Source: Dendrophyllia cribrosa (Eukaryota; Cnidaria; Anthozoa; Scleractinia; Dendrophylliidae). Taken from it: a DNA stretch of 64,000 nt. The stretch covers positions 661,866-725,865 of the forward strand of contig JAJLRJ010000011.1 of NCBI GenBank assembly GCA_024195265.1, read 5' to 3'. This document shows positions 22,461 to 34,504 of this stretch, one piece after another. Position numbers and translations under genes: made by a program. The notes beneath the pieces were generated by a model. It saw only the letters and a program-made list of their open reading frames with translations. It was not told the DNA's origin and made no database searches. The first letter of the stretch is position 1; every line of letters starts with the position of its first letter.

Positions 22461-22695
22461 TTATTGGGGACTTTAGATCGGACGACGAGTACGAGATTGA
22501 GAACGAGTACGACTTTTAAAACATAGTTCGCGTACTCTAAATAACCATTTACCACACAAATTTTATAACTAGAGTCTTCTTATCTTCTGGTTTGCAACAG
22601 GAAGGATCGACAGCTCTGGGGACGTGACTGGCTTTAAATTCAAAAGTCGTACTCGTACTCAATTTCGTACTCGTCGTCCGATCTAAAGTCCTCTA
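22461..22695. mobile_element. Inverted-repeat MITE, present only in duplication copy 2
   Basis: The left end, GGACTTTAGATCGGACGACG, is mirrored by the right end near 22668-22690. The flanks AACTTGCAGC and TCTGCAGTGAG match copy 1 near 4312-4355, where the element is missing. Both arms continue into GAGTACGA and AAAAGTCGTACTCG repeats. Confidence 0.75.
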
Positions 22696-23064
22696 ATGTC
22701 TGCAGTGAGAAAACCTGATCATGAATAACTGTCAAATGAGATCACGAAAGTGTTCAAGGGGGCTATGTCATGTCATAGGGACTTGTATGTTTTAGCGTCA
22801 CAACTGTTAAGCAGTCTTTTCAAGATGCAAGCTAGGAAAAGTTTGAAAAATTAAAATTTTGCTCATTTTTTTCTGGAAATTCTTTCACAATGATTCGTAT
22901 TTATAATTCCAGTGCACAATGCATATAGAGGAACTTAATAGAACTGGACAATTTACATTTAGGTGACATAGCCAGTTTAAGATACACCTGTCGTGAGATA
23001 CCATGAAGTATATAAGGTATTAAAATGCGTATATTATTACTCCATAATCGCATTCACATGTTAA

Positions 23065-23288
23065 AGGGGCAGTATCACGAGGTCGAAACTTGAAAACGTC
23101 GGCCCAGTTTTCAAGTTTGATTCCGCAAATTCAAAAAGGCCGTCGAGAAGTGGAGGTATTTGTTGAATCAAAAAATCCGTTTTGATAGCCGGAAGAAAGA
23201 AAAAATTACTTTTAACAGTGATATGTCCAAAATTCCGGTGCAAGAATAGTGAACAGTGCCTCGCGTGGTACCTCGTGATCCTGCCCCT
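23065..23288. mobile_element. TTAA-inserted 224-bp MITE with an empty site in the paralogue
   Basis: The TTAA duplications are at 23061-23064 and 23289-23292. Terminal repeats are AGGGGCAGTATCACGAGGT at the left and its near-exact complement at the right (one mismatch). Copy 1 reads CATGTTAAATCC without an insert (near 4697). No coding sequence. Confidence 0.85.
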
Positions 23289-23994
23289 TTAAATCCTATA
23301 TATTGCAGTATAATAACGTTTTCTTTTTTGTAGTGTGATATTAATACATTTGCTTGTAACTTGTAAGGTTAACTGAAATTGTTAACTGAAATTGTTGTCT
23401 GTTGTTTTTTTATTCGTAATCGGCTGTATTTTCCCGGGGTGGGATGATTAGCCCCACACCCAACCCCCACCCTGGAGGGCCAGGGTTTTTCTGTCGGGGT
23501 TTTTTCTTCCCTTAGTCACGGGTTCCTGTTATTTAAAGGCGCCGGAGACTCGCCTCTCGCCGCTGTCGCTCGACTGGGGCTACGATATCGAGGACTCGTG
23601 ATATACAACTTCACTGAAAGCATTTGCGAGAAAAACATTGGTGAAATTTGTTTTACTGAGGCCTATTACCAATGCTTAGCCCTCGTACAAGAGGAAACTT
23701 CAAAGCAGACCTATTTTCCAGTAGGAAATTAAGGATGGACGACAATTGATGCTGCTGATGAAATAGTTATATTTGTTGAGAGTTATGTAACTCTTGCATC
23801 GACTGATGTACACTCCTAAACAAAGTATTAATATCTAGAAACCCTCAATAAAAGCGCAACGCAACCGAAAGTGAATAAAAGGGAGACATACATGATACAG
23901 GCAGCAGCGGATCTAGGAGGCGGCCCCGGGGGTGGGGGCACGCCCCCTTATATTGAAAAAAGTAACGCTCGAAGGACCAAAATTGTTTCTTTTT

Positions 23995-24895
23995 TCAGTT
24001 TCTCACATTTTTCACTCCGTCCCTTCTTATTCACTCCGCCCCCTTTATTCACTTCGCAATCCTATTCACTCCGCCCCCTTTATTACTCCGCCCTCCTTTA
24101 ATTCTGGCCCCTCCATTCACTCCGCCCCCTATTCATTCTGGGTCCCCTCTTATTCACTCCGCCCCTTTAACTCCGGCCCCTCTTTTCACTTCGCCATCCT
24201 ATTCACTCCGGGTCCCCCCTTATTCACTTCGCCCCCCCCCCCCATTAACTCCGGCCCCTCTTTTCACTTTGCCTCCCTATTTACTCCGGGTTCCCCCCTT
24301 ATTTACTTCGCCCCCCCATTAACTCCGGCCCCTCTATTCACTTTGCCTCCCTATTTACTCCGTTCCCCCTTATTCACTTCGCCCCCCTTAACTCCACCCG
24401 CCCTCTATTCACTTCGCCATCCTATTCACTCCGGGTCCCCCCTTTATTCACTCCGCCCCCTTTAACTCCGGCCCCTCTTTTTTCTTTGCCCCCTATTCAT
24501 TACGGGTCCCCCCTTATTCACTCCGCCCCCCATTAACTCCGCCCCCTCTATTCACTTCGCCATCCTAGTCACTCCGGGTCCCCCCTTATTCACTCCGCCC
24601 TCCTATAACTCCGGCCCCACTATTCACTCCGCACCCTATTCACTCCGGGTCCCCCCTTATTCACTCCGCCCCCATTAACTCCGGCCCCTCTAATCACTTC
24701 GCCATCCTATTCACTCCGGGTCCCCCCTTATTCACTCCGCCCCCCTTTCCGCCCCCTCATTCACTCCCCCTTTTCACTCCGGTTGCCCCCTTTATTCACT
24801 CCGCCCCCCCCCTATTCACTCCGGGTGCCCCCATTATTCACTCCGCCACCCATTCAAAACCCCCTATTCACTCCCCCCCCATCTATTCGTTCCGG
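23995..24895 (+). repeat. Minisatellite of CACTCCGCCCC / TTATTCACTCCG units
   Basis: About 900 bp of irregular repeats built from TATTCACTCCG, GCCCCC, TTAACTCCGGCCCCTC and GGGTCCCCCC. It is strongly strand-asymmetric (C and T rich on +) and stays open in several frames only because of its composition. Confidence 0.9.
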
Positions 24896-24949
24896 ATACA
24901 TCACTATCAAGTGGCTGAGCATTAACAAACTTATCATTCAGTGAATAAT

Positions 24950-25735
24950 AATTTATTCAGTGGAATGCGCTATCCATCTTTTGGGCTTCGGGGCCTGAGA
25001 ACTAGGTTTTAACTTAACGTGAGTGTATCGGTAAATTCTAACTGATTGCGACCATTCAGAAATGAGAGCTTTAAGCTGTACTTTACTGTGATCGATTATA
25101 CTAGTATGTCGACATTTTAGAAAGGGAAATTTGGGCGTTTTGTTTTTCAAGTTTTAAGCATTAGTATGCTCGGCTCAGAGTGCCGGGCGGAAAGAAGGCT
25201 TAACAAATACAGTTTTGCGTTGATTGGGGTCCAAATCCTTTTCAGTCAGTTCCACAGTAACGGAGATGACAGGAGTGTTCTGGCGGCGTTCCACTGATAA
25301 AGTACAGGAAGTAAGGACCACAGTTCAGCACTTGAATGTTGATGGACCAATTGCAGCAGTTTGAATTCCAGTTGAAACAGACCTTCCTGGTGACTTTACC
25401 TTCTTGCACTGTTGGATGAGCACCGTTTAACCAGCCTGTGGCATGGGTACCACATCTATTAGGAGAAACGCATGACGTAGGCATTTTTGTTCCCGCGTTA
25501 CCTTGGTAACGGAACCATCCAGGTCCCAGTGACGTGTCACACAGGAGAGGCGATGAGCCGTGAGTCACTTTTCTGTCACTGCTGGTCAAATTTTTGTAGT
25601 TGAAACATTCTGAAACTAGATGTTTTACAAATAAATTAATCCCTTGGATTGGTAAAATTACTTTCTTCTATCTATTTTCACCTGCCTGGCTGCACCGATA
25701 CTGTAAGAATAAAATTAAATAGGGCTTGATTACTC
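24950..25735 (-). repeat. Inverted, diverged partial copy of the D8C 3' block
   Basis: On the minus strand it reads from the intron before the D8C exon, through the exon, to sequence matching 1741-1940: CGGCACTC, then AAATTTCCCT, then GAATGGTCGCAATCAGTTAG-like. The inverted-repeat element found at 1482-1770 is absent, so this copy separated before that insertion or lost it. Confidence 0.6.
25242..25609 (-). CDS. Gene B exon 5: D8C domain and stop
   Basis: The acceptor is CTAGTTTCAG read on the minus strand, with CAG at 25612-25610. The exon starts ECFNYKNL and ends [13 protein letters not shown]. It has the same 368-nt length as the exons at 810 and 17849. Differences include [13 protein letters not shown] and CFNWNSNCCNW. 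Confidence 0.9.
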
Positions 25736-28700
25736 TCATTTTACAAATGCAATAGAGGAAGCCATAATATACACCTGATTGAAAGAAAAACGTTGTCGGG
25801 TTAAAGTACAAACCATGAATGAGACGACCGAATGGTTTTCTGGGAAGCGGAAAAAGCTTTTTGGGTTCTCAGATAAATTGCATGTTATTGTAACACAGAA
25901 TTCCCAAATCAACCTCAGAAAGTAGTACGGAGAAACGGATCTCAAATATTCAATATATGGATTGCTAACAAGCCTCATTTGCCTTGTGCTTAGAATTCCA
26001 TTGTGTCGTATCGTTTATGGTTTATGCCTTTATCTCGACAACGTTTCTGCAATTAAGTGAAAACTAAAAACCACTGGTGGGTGGGTGGGTGGGAGAATTG
26101 ACTAATATGAGTTCAGGCTATCCCGCAGGGGGTACCCGAGCTTAAAACAGACGGGGAGGTTCAACTAATTTTTTAGGTTTGAAATTTGCGATATTCTTCA
26201 GTATTATTCGCAACTTTCCGTCCGGCTTTTTAACCTGAGTGCCCCCACCACACACATGTGAGGTTCTCCCCTCACTACAGGTTAGGTCATAAGGCTCCTG
26301 GTTAGGTACACACATCACTGGCAGGGACATTGAGTCACTTGACCAATTCATATTAAAAGGCTTTCAAACCCAAACCACGTATTAAAAGTTCAACCGTTCG
26401 GAATTCACTTAGTTGCTACAAATTTAAATAAAGTTATCTGCGTTGGTGCGTCACAATGTGATGGGTGAAATTAAGGTATGGTGTAAGTGCACGTGATAAC
26501 TACGTAGAGCGATTTTCAATTGAGTGTCGAAAGTAATTTTGCAATTGCTTCGGTTTTGCATTGCTACGCTTTGTGATTTGCTTACAAATCTCGCGTCACT
26601 TTCTCAACCAATCAGCAATAAAACCAAAACCAATCGTGACATGTATTTTGCTTCGAGTTGAAATTGGTTCATTGCATTGTCTGCGTCTGCTGTAATTGGT
26701 CAGAGTAATTACTTTGGTTTTGGTTTAAAGGCACTTAATTGAAAATCGCTCTAGTGTGTAGCAAAAGCAGACACTATGGCAATTTGCAATTTTGACCGAC
26801 GAAATGGAAGTCACGACGATTGCAATGGTCAAAACGACGATCTCGTCGTTTTGGAAATTTTATGCTTTGGTGCACTTAGCGATGGAACGGTTAAATAGAT
26901 ATGCAATACTTGCCGTCTGGTGAACAATATGTTTTACCATCTTCCTGGTAACCTGGGTTGCATGTGCAGTTAAATGATCCAATCGTGTTTGAACATGTAG
27001 CTTTACCGCTGACACAGGTGTGAGAACCGCTGGCACATTCATCTATATCTGTTAGGAAGAAACAAAGTGACCGTCAAACCTCCCTGTCTGAACCACCTTT
27101 CACGACGCTGAACCTAACTAATTCTGTTAATAAAAAGTTGTATACAATTTCAAGGGATGTCGATGATAACCGGTCTACAGTCGAATTCTCCGGCTATGGC
27201 GTTGTAGTTATATAACCGAATGTTTCTTATTTTAGGTAGCAGGTGGCTGGAGTGAAATGATACTCAAGTGTCTCCTCTCCTACCCAAATAAACAATAATG
27301 CTGCTAACGGTATACGTAGGATCTGTAAGAGACCTAATCAGCCAAAAAATGAACAAACAGTAAATAAACTGCAAGGGCTGATCTGACTACGTAAAAAACT
27401 TGACTTTGCGAGACACCAATTGCAATACGCTGTCCGCGGTTGCAACCCCACTTTATCGGTTTCTGTCGTATTGTTTCGCAAAGTCAACTTTTTTACGTAG
27501 TCAGATCAGCCCTTGCAGTTAATTTATTGTATCGTTATTTTGCGCTGACAGATACACTGAAATGTCCGATATTGTACAGATAGTAAGCATTCAAAGCTTT
27601 TTGCTCCACTGTTTTGATAGGCCGGTCTTCTTGAATCAGGGACTGGGGTGCTGGTGAATTCGAAAGTACCCGTGGGGTACTCCACTGGGAGTGTTGGTGA
27701 AAGTAGCCGTGGGATACTCGACTCGGGGTACTGCTGAAAGTATCCGTGGGGTACGCGACTGGCATGGGATACTGGTGAAAGTACCCGTACGCGTGAGGTA
27801 CTGGACTGGGTGGCGTTGGTGAAAGTACCCGACGATTGGCCTGTAACTCCAAAAGCATGGAAACCAAACTAATCTAAAACGTCAAACTGTTTCTCTCACC
27901 ATTGCAAACTTGTCCATCACCAGAGAATCCTGACTTGCAAGTACAAAAATAAGAGCCTAGAGTATTTGTGCAGTTGGCATTGATGTCACAGACAGGGGAA
28001 GACGCAGTGCACTCGTCAACATCTGAATAAACAAGAACAAAGAGTTCTGGTTAATTAACAAATTAACAAAGCGAAATCATGTATTAAGCTCAAGAAAGGT
28101 AGAAAGCTCTCATCTCCAGCTCATATTTTCTATATTTTTCTTGAGTTCTCAAATTAATGCCAGTGTGTTTCATGGCAATATAATTTAATATTTCGTTGGC
28201 CCTTTTTATTGCTTTATAACATACTAGAATTTTAGAGATTTTAGAGATTTAAAAAAAAACATTATTTCTTGTTATAATATAACTTTCCTCACTCGGTCAT
28301 GGAGTTTAGGAGAATACAAATTTAACTTGTTTGATCAGTAACATGTTTTAATTTTAAAATGTTGGAAAACTTTCGCCGTCAAAATGCTCAGTAGATCCAT
28401 TAAACTAAAGACGATTTGCTAGATTTCGCGCGCGGGTTTCTTTCTCAATTGTCAGACGTAAATAAAGTAACTATTTTTGCTAGCTATTCGCTTGTGTTAA
28501 TTGTATATACTATTTAAAACAATTATTCACCTCAGTGCCACTGGAGAGTGGAGAGTAGATATCCATTGGCAACACTATTCTGATCACCGATCTACTTCGG
28601 TAAATAAATGTTAATTATACTGACTTAAAGTGCCCATAACTTAGATTTTTATATTTTCTCACCAGAACGGAAATGTCACCCAAGGACTTTCTGCGAAAAA

Positions 28701-29902
28701 TATTTTACGACTTGTACAAAACGCTCTTGTTAAATAATGTTGTAAAACTTTCAAATTTGCAACCATTTTGGCTCACCATTAACTTTAGTCCTCTCTCGGT
28801 CTGCAAAGGAGCTGTCACGTACATTAACGGAACACGTGATTTCAGACTTGCTCCCACACTTGGAAGTTCGTCGCTGTGATTAGCTGGTATAGCTAAAAAA
28901 TGTTTGAAAGATGTTGACTACTCAGTTCTTCAACATTGTCGGCTTTCCGATTCATTAAAGCTTTCTTCTGTCGATAAAATTGCCAAAACAACACGCGTTC
29001 CCGAATCTACGTTACAATGTGAGCCTATCGGCGGAGCGAGTAGGCCGCAAAAATATTGGATTTTTTTAATGACAATAAAACAAATATAAAACAATTTCGT
29101 TTTATGCAAATTGCAAAATTTTTCCGCGGAAGATCCTTGGGTGACATTTCGATTCAGGTAAGAAAAAAAATGGGTTGTGGGCACTTTAATTAACTTACCA
29201 TCATTCTCCATGTTACAGTGAGCTAGAACAGTTTTGCCAGGTTTGACCGTATACAGCCAGTATTTACCGCTGACTGCTTGTCCTTCGCTCGCCTTGATCT
29301 CTTTGCACGTCTCAGCAGGCAGTTCAGGAATGGAACCAAGAGAGACTGAAAAGCCGAAAACAGTATTATACTATGTTTTACATAAAGTTTACCATGTTTA
29401 GGTAGGTAAAAGCCAGCAAAGTGAGAGAGAGAAACACACACAAGCAACCCGACGGCAGAGCCCAGATCTCGACTCACTGACCGATGTACGTGCTAACCAC
29501 TGCCCTCACCCGCCTCCTCTTCTGACAGTTCAAGTCACCTCTGTTATAAACTAAATGTTTACTTAATATATGTTTACCTCTGTTTTTGTCTCTTCTGAAG
29601 TAAAATCTATCTGTGTTTTGAATGAAATCTTCAGGCCTGGCTTCCTTAGTTCGGTTGCTAAACTCGCACACAGAGATGGAGATCACCCGATTTAAACTTT
29701 GGCATCGATCGTCTTTACGACATGACAATACGCACGTGTGTGGGAGTTCTGCAAACATCGTCTTGTAGATGTGTCCCTGTAACATCCAGCCTAAGATGGA
29801 ATTCTCAGATCTACCGCCAGTGCATTGCTGAGTCACTGCTCTGAAGAGCATTTGACCCAAGACCAGTAGAACTGAGATACGGAAGACTTGTCTCACTGCC
29901 AT
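25242..29902 (-). CDS. Gene B: secreted PAN-fibrinogen-like-cbEGF-cbEGF-D8C protein
   Basis: Five coding exons on the minus strand: 29902-29578, 29345-29199, 28022-27900, 27048-26914 and 25609-25242. They sum to 1098 nt, an exact frame for 365 residues. Modules: signal peptide (about 1-24), PAN/apple (about 26-108), short fibrinogen-like segment (109-157), cbEGF (158-198), cbEGF (199-243), D8C (244-365). Every internal junction is phase 1, so each module is a symmetric cassette. Its front half is close to gene C and its back half is close to gene A. It is convergent with gene A and head-to-head with gene C. It is expected to be a soluble extracellular protein; binding partner unknown. One donor appears to be GC rather than GT. 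A minus-strand AATAAA at 24957-24952 is a possible poly(A) signal. Confidence 0.8.
26506..26752. mobile_element. Inverted-repeat MITE, copy 1 (in gene B last intron)
   Basis: Ends are GAGCGATTTTCAATTGAGTG and its complement near 26735-26752. A second pair, GTAATTACTTTGGTTTTGG and its mirror, lies inside. A related copy is at 60660-60952 in this window. Confidence 0.75.
26914..27048 (-). CDS. Gene B exon 4: calcium-binding EGF domain with a GC donor
   Basis: The acceptor is CTAACAG. The exon starts DIDECASGSHTCVSGKATC and contains CSNTIGSFNCTCNPGYQ. Six Cys are kept only if the exon ends at GACG|GCAAGT (26914), a GC-AG intron. Using the internal GTAAAA (exon end 26938) would also keep frame but drop the last Cys. 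This domain is of a different lineage from the other cbEGF exons in the window. Confidence 0.75.
27366..27525. mobile_element. Inverted-repeat MITE in gene B intron 3
   Basis: Arms of about 45 bp: CTGCAAGGGCTGATCTGACT with ACGTAAAAAACTTGACTTTGC at the left, and the complement at 27476-27523. The loop is about 60 bp. No coding sequence. Confidence 0.75.
27620..27850 (+). repeat. Minisatellite of about 30-45 bp units
   Basis: Repeats of GGTGAAAGTA(C/G)CCGTGGGGTAC with TGGGATACTGG variants, about six degenerate copies, inside gene B intron 3. The minus strand is open across it (110 residues), with no support as a gene. Confidence 0.7.
27900..28022 (-). CDS. Gene B exon 3: calcium-binding EGF domain
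   Basis: The acceptor is TTTATTCAG and the donor AATG|GTGAGA; 123 nt, phase 1 both ends. It begins [18 protein letters not shown] and contains CTNTLGSYFCTC. The intron tail upstream (TTAATTAACCAGAACTCT) matches those of genes A and C. Confidence 0.9.
29199..29345 (-). CDS. Gene B exon 2: short fibrinogen-like segment
   Basis: 147 nt, phase 1 both ends, acceptor CTTTTCAG, donor GATG|GTAAGT. It reads [20 protein letters not shown] and then [13 protein letters not shown], ending AHCNMENDG. This is the start of fibrinogen-related and COLFI/contactin-type domains (SGxYWLxP, then xCxMET). Only the first 50 or so residues of the domain are present. Confidence 0.75.
29578..29902 (-). CDS. Gene B exon 1: signal peptide and PAN/apple domain
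   Basis: The ATG at 29902 gives MAVRQVFRISVLLVLGQMLF, a signal peptide; the mature part starts near QQC. The PAN region contains [17 protein letters not shown] and [17 protein letters not shown]. The donor is AGAG|GTAAAC. The frame stays open upstream to about 29950, but an AG acceptor (CATAG) just before the ATG suggests a 5' UTR intron. Confidence 0.85.
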
Positions 29903-30897
29903 GCCTATGGAACCAAAACATTGGAAAACCGTATTCATATTCGATCTCACAAAACTTATTTTTGGTTTTACAAGAAAATAAATTAAGCGTCTTCTGTGAT
30001 CGACCAGAACTTGCTGTCCTTAATGTGTTATACATTAGTACAAGTACAGTAGAAGTTTCGCCGGCGTGTTACAGGCCGTTGTACGTTTGGACAAAATCAA
30101 TAGGACTTACAGTTCGTTTTGAAATTTATTACTGTGTACATCATGTTTAATTCGACCAACGAAATAACCCACCTGTCCACTATCCCAAAAACACAGACAA
30201 GATCTTCTTTCGTTGCTCGCAAAGCCTTATCTATAAAAAAATGCTCTTATATAAAAAAATATATAAAAAGTAAAAAGTTCTCTGAGAAGTAAGCCCAATA
30301 TCCTTGACCTCCAAGCCAAAATTAAGACGCAATGGAAAATTAAATATTGCTTCTTACTTGAGTTAGTTTACTCCTTTCCAACCTCCAATATTTTTCTGTT
30401 GTCATTTCATTGTCTGTCTAAATTACAATTGTATTTTCCTTTTTATATTTTATTTGTAATATATATTTTTGGCAGTTGTGTCAGTTGTAATGTGAGTAAC
30501 TTCGCATTATTTTGTGGTCTAAGTATAACTGTTACTCTGTAATAATTGCCGATTATTGTAAATTAAAAATTTATAAAAAAAAGTCATCACTCTTATTATT
30601 ACTAAAAGTAACCGAAATGCTTGGAAGGCGAAACTGTTTATCCTGTTGATTTTTTCTATGCCCAGATTCAAGGAAAACCTCAACAGAAAGCTATTCCATC
30701 ATACTTTAATTTAACACATCCATCAGCTCTCTATTACCTCTCTATTACGTAAGATGAAAGCGTCTAAAATAATTCTTTCAATAAATTTAGCACTGTGAGT
30801 ATTAGGTCTCGTCCATTCCGGACCATTGATTCATCGTACATTATGCGGTTATATATTTTCTTTTATATCATATAAGGGTAAGAAGAACTAATAAATA

Positions 30898-31252
30898 AAA
30901 AGCCCGTTTACACATGCGATTTATGATGCGATTTTTGTCGCGCTCTCCAATGCATGCAACTTTTGTCGCAAGTGTAAACTAGGGGCGATTTCCTGTGCGA
31001 TTCGGGTGCGATATTTGCTTTGATTTGCTATGATTTCCCAAAAATCGCCGCATCAAGTTGCATCAGGCTTCGAACATTTTCGAAACCTCTGCGACATCGC
31101 CAGACAAATCGCGTCCAAATCGCATTGTAATCGCCGCCCGTTTACACATGCGATTTGAAGATGCACCTTGCGCGCGACAAATGTGTGCATCGACAAGTGC
31201 GACAAAAATTCAGTGCACAACTGATCGGCGCCTGTGTAAACAGGCCTTAAGA
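30898..31252. mobile_element. hAT-like MITE with GTTTACAC-type ends
   Basis: The left end, AAGCCCGTTTACACATGCG, and the right end, GGCGCCTGTGTAAACAGGCC, are imperfect inverted repeats. The interior repeats GCGACAAA / TTTGTCGC and GATGCGATTT in both orientations. No transposase frame. Confidence 0.55.
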
Positions 31253-33234
31253 AAACTTAGATATTAAATTTCGTCTTATAAACACTACCTTTTTAAATTG
31301 ATTTTTCTGTGTAGCTGTCTCTTAGCTTTCTAGCAGTTTTAATCCAACCCTTTTTACGGTAAAAGGTACTAATTTTTAATAGAACAGCATGTAAGCTTAA
31401 AATAAATTGAATTGAGATTATCGACAATACATACGCGATGAACGTAAAACCAAACACAATAACATATATAAACAGGTTTTTTGAACTTTTTTAATGGTTT
31501 TCGTTCAGATGTTAATATGAACTGATATAAACCAGAATGGTTGATCTCGTTGCTGATATATAACGGTTTCAGATTTTCATCTTACACTGTTTTAAGGTAA
31601 AATCGTACTGATTTTTTAGGAACAGCAAGCTTAGGAAAATATTGGATTAAGATCATCTATAATTCATGTGCTATCTCAGAAGAAAAAAGATTGTCAGTAA
31701 AACCAAAAATCCACAAAAACATACTAGAGAACACACCTTTAAAATTATGATAACAATAAATAACTGAACTATAAAGAAATTTACCTGCACGCGCAGCTTG
31801 CCTAAATGTCTTGATATGTTTCCTTCACACATTTATATGCTGAGCCAGAAAGTTTGATCACTTTAACGAATAGGAACCAGGCCAACAGCAGTTAATTATA
31901 ATTTTCGTAAACCGCGAACTCATGAGGGCAATAATGTGTGGGTGGTAATGGTTCGTCAGTTTTTGGCACATCATGCATGCGACATGTGTTTTTTGTGCAT
32001 CAAGCATTAGTTATTTCATTAATAACTTGACTAGAAACATCAAAATATGGAACATGTCCCCGGGGCGACTCCCATATGCATATAAAAGCAAACGCATAAA
32101 GCATGGCAAACTCAATGATTGTTATTCCTCTGTCATTAAATTTGTTACTCCAACGTATCCTCATATCCAACAGAAACATATTAAAGATTAAAGTTAATTA
32201 AATTCGTTTGTGAAACGCAAATATATTTTAGGTGCCTTTGAAAAGGTTCACGTTATTTGAACTGAGAGCTATACTTAATTGTTCTTTGACTGTTTATTTA
32301 AGACGAGGATGTTATACCTTCATAACAATAAGCTATAGGGGACAGTTCTGAGAACCCGACAGCGCATTTCAGTCTTGTCAACATTGCCCTTATGTAGAAT
32401 TAATTAAAGTTTTCGCCATTCTAAAAACGATTTAAAGGATGTTTTTGGCAAGTTGTGTTCTAACAATCTATCCCAAAACGCTATTTAAATATTTTAACAT
32501 CCGAGAACCCCACTTATTAGTCTCGTTTGTGGCATATACTTTTCACCCAACATTAACTGGGTGAAAATATTATTAACTGCGCGATGTTTGAAGAAAAAAG
32601 AGAATGCGTTTATCCATTTTTTTTAATGGCCAATGCATAGACCTTTCCGCTGTTGAAATCCGCCATTTTAAAACTGAGCAGGGCAAACAGTCATGACAAA
32701 ATAAAAGTGTTTTGTGGGTAAAAACTGGATCGCACTGCGAAATCGTTAAATGAACTGAATGAATAAAGATACGCAATACATGTTGGTGTATAATCACGGT
32801 ATATATGGTTTGTCACAACTAGTCTCCATGAAGTCGCAATTCCAATTAAATTGTTGATTTATGCCTAGTCTAGTGCCCATGTGGGTATCTCTGAGAACCA
32901 AGTTGCAACTCACCCCAGCAGGCAAAAGTTGCTTGAGGTTTCCCTGTTCTTCAAAAAGTCGCCCAAATTTCCAAAACGTTCAAAATGTTGCTAAAACGTT
33001 GCCGCGCACAATCAGGACTAGTCATGAGTCTAGTTACCAGACTCCCACTGGTCTACAGTGTTCCGGTTCAGTTCAAATTCTCAGTTCAGGGCCGAACCCA
33101 GGGTTAGCAATTTTGATTCAAGTTAAATAATTAATCAATGGAGATTTTTTTTAAACCAGGGTCTCAGTCGTCTAAGCGAGTCTCGGATTGACCATTTGCT
33201 ACTCCCTAACATGCCTTTCACTCCCAAAGTCAAT

Positions 33235-33400
33235 AATGGAGACATGTGGTGTAGTTCTAACTTTTGAGTCTGTGGACGAAATCCTATGGTGTGAACGTAC
33301 CATTCAAATGAAACCCCTCCAGCAGTACTTTTGCATGGTACCATTTGTTTTTCAACATTTTACAAAATGAAATTTTGGATGCTAGTTGAATTTTGATATT
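33235..33400 (+). repeat. Dispersed copy of the roughly 90-bp satellite unit
   Basis: Contains GTTCTAACTTTTGAGTCTG, ATCCTATGGTGTGA and TTTTGCATGGTACCATTTG in the same order as the array at 44121-44635, followed by AACATTTTACAAAATGAAAT, which is shared with 37610-37640. Confidence 0.8.
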
Positions 33401-34504
33401 TGGCACTCTTGGGAGTTAAAGGGTCAGAGGTGTGTTCTCTGTTATGTTGTTGTGAGTTTTGGGGTTGTACGTTCGTCAATCTTTTTTCTTCTAAGATAGC
33501 ACATGTATTATCGATGATCTCAATCCTTTTTTTTTCAAGCTTGCTGTTTGTAACAATAATTCATCTATTTTGTGTAACAATAATTCATGTAATGTATTTT
33601 ACCTTTAAAATGGCTACAGTAGCTATTGAACCTAATAGAAAGGTAAGAAAAATAAATATAAAAATAAATCGTTATAATCAACGTGATCAAACGTTCCGGC
33701 TCATATTAACATAAAAGAAAAGCATCACGAAAGCTGCATAAAAGCATACTGGACAAAAATATACCTTTGCTTAGTTTTTGTTTACGTTATTTTTAAAGTG
33801 TTTCCATGGTTATGTTGTTGTATTATCTTTGGTTTTACGTTTAATTTCTTTTCTAAGATCATAGCGTATGTATTTTAGATAATCTCAAGCAATTTATTTT
33901 AAGCTTGCCTGCTGTTCTGTTAAAACTTAGCAATCTTTTACCATACAATAAAGTTTATTAGGTTCCCAAACGGGATCTGCATACCTAATTTACAATGAAT
34001 ACCTATCTTTTACAACGAACTTAAAATTCGTACTATTTACGTTAAATTGAGAAAAAATAAGGACTAAAAAATATATTAATAAGAATTACGTACAAATACA
34101 ATTTACCGAAATAAAAATATAAAATAAATTTACCAATTTAAGAAATGGTTGCGGTTTTTAAACTGGCAAAGAGCTAAGGGACAACAGAAAAAGCTAGAAA
34201 ACCCATGACTTGAATTCATAACGAAGGGTTTCTGAGATGGTACCAAGATTGATTCAAATTTTTCTTCTTACCGTATATTTGAAGGCCTTTGTATGATAAA
34301 AAATAAAATAACTTAATTTACAGCGAATCAATGAACGTGACCTAATATTCTTTACTGATGAATTGAAACAAGGATTTCTATTCGTTATCAGTGTCAAAAC
34401 TGGTTGTTAAATAAACGTTTTTATCTTGGGTAAATAGCGAGCTAATGCATATGTGCTAAATTAATTAAAAGCATGAATGAGAGATATATGAATGAAACCT
34501 TCAG

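Larger units (their letters stand above)
17745..23515. repeat. Segmental duplication, copy 2
   Basis: Colinear with about 700-4933 but longer, because it carries insertions at 19969-20330, 20593-21002, about 22461-22695 and 23065-23288 and an expanded pentanucleotide array. Homology ends near 23515; in copy 1 a MITE begins at the matching point. Confidence 0.8.

Noticed and set aside
23871..24465. Open frames of 76 and 177 residues rich in Ser, Pro and Phe
   Set aside because: They follow the C/T-rich minisatellite; several frames are open at once and no motif or splice support exists.
27535..27867. 110-residue minus-strand frame
   Set aside because: It lies over a minisatellite in gene B intron 3 and has no domain.
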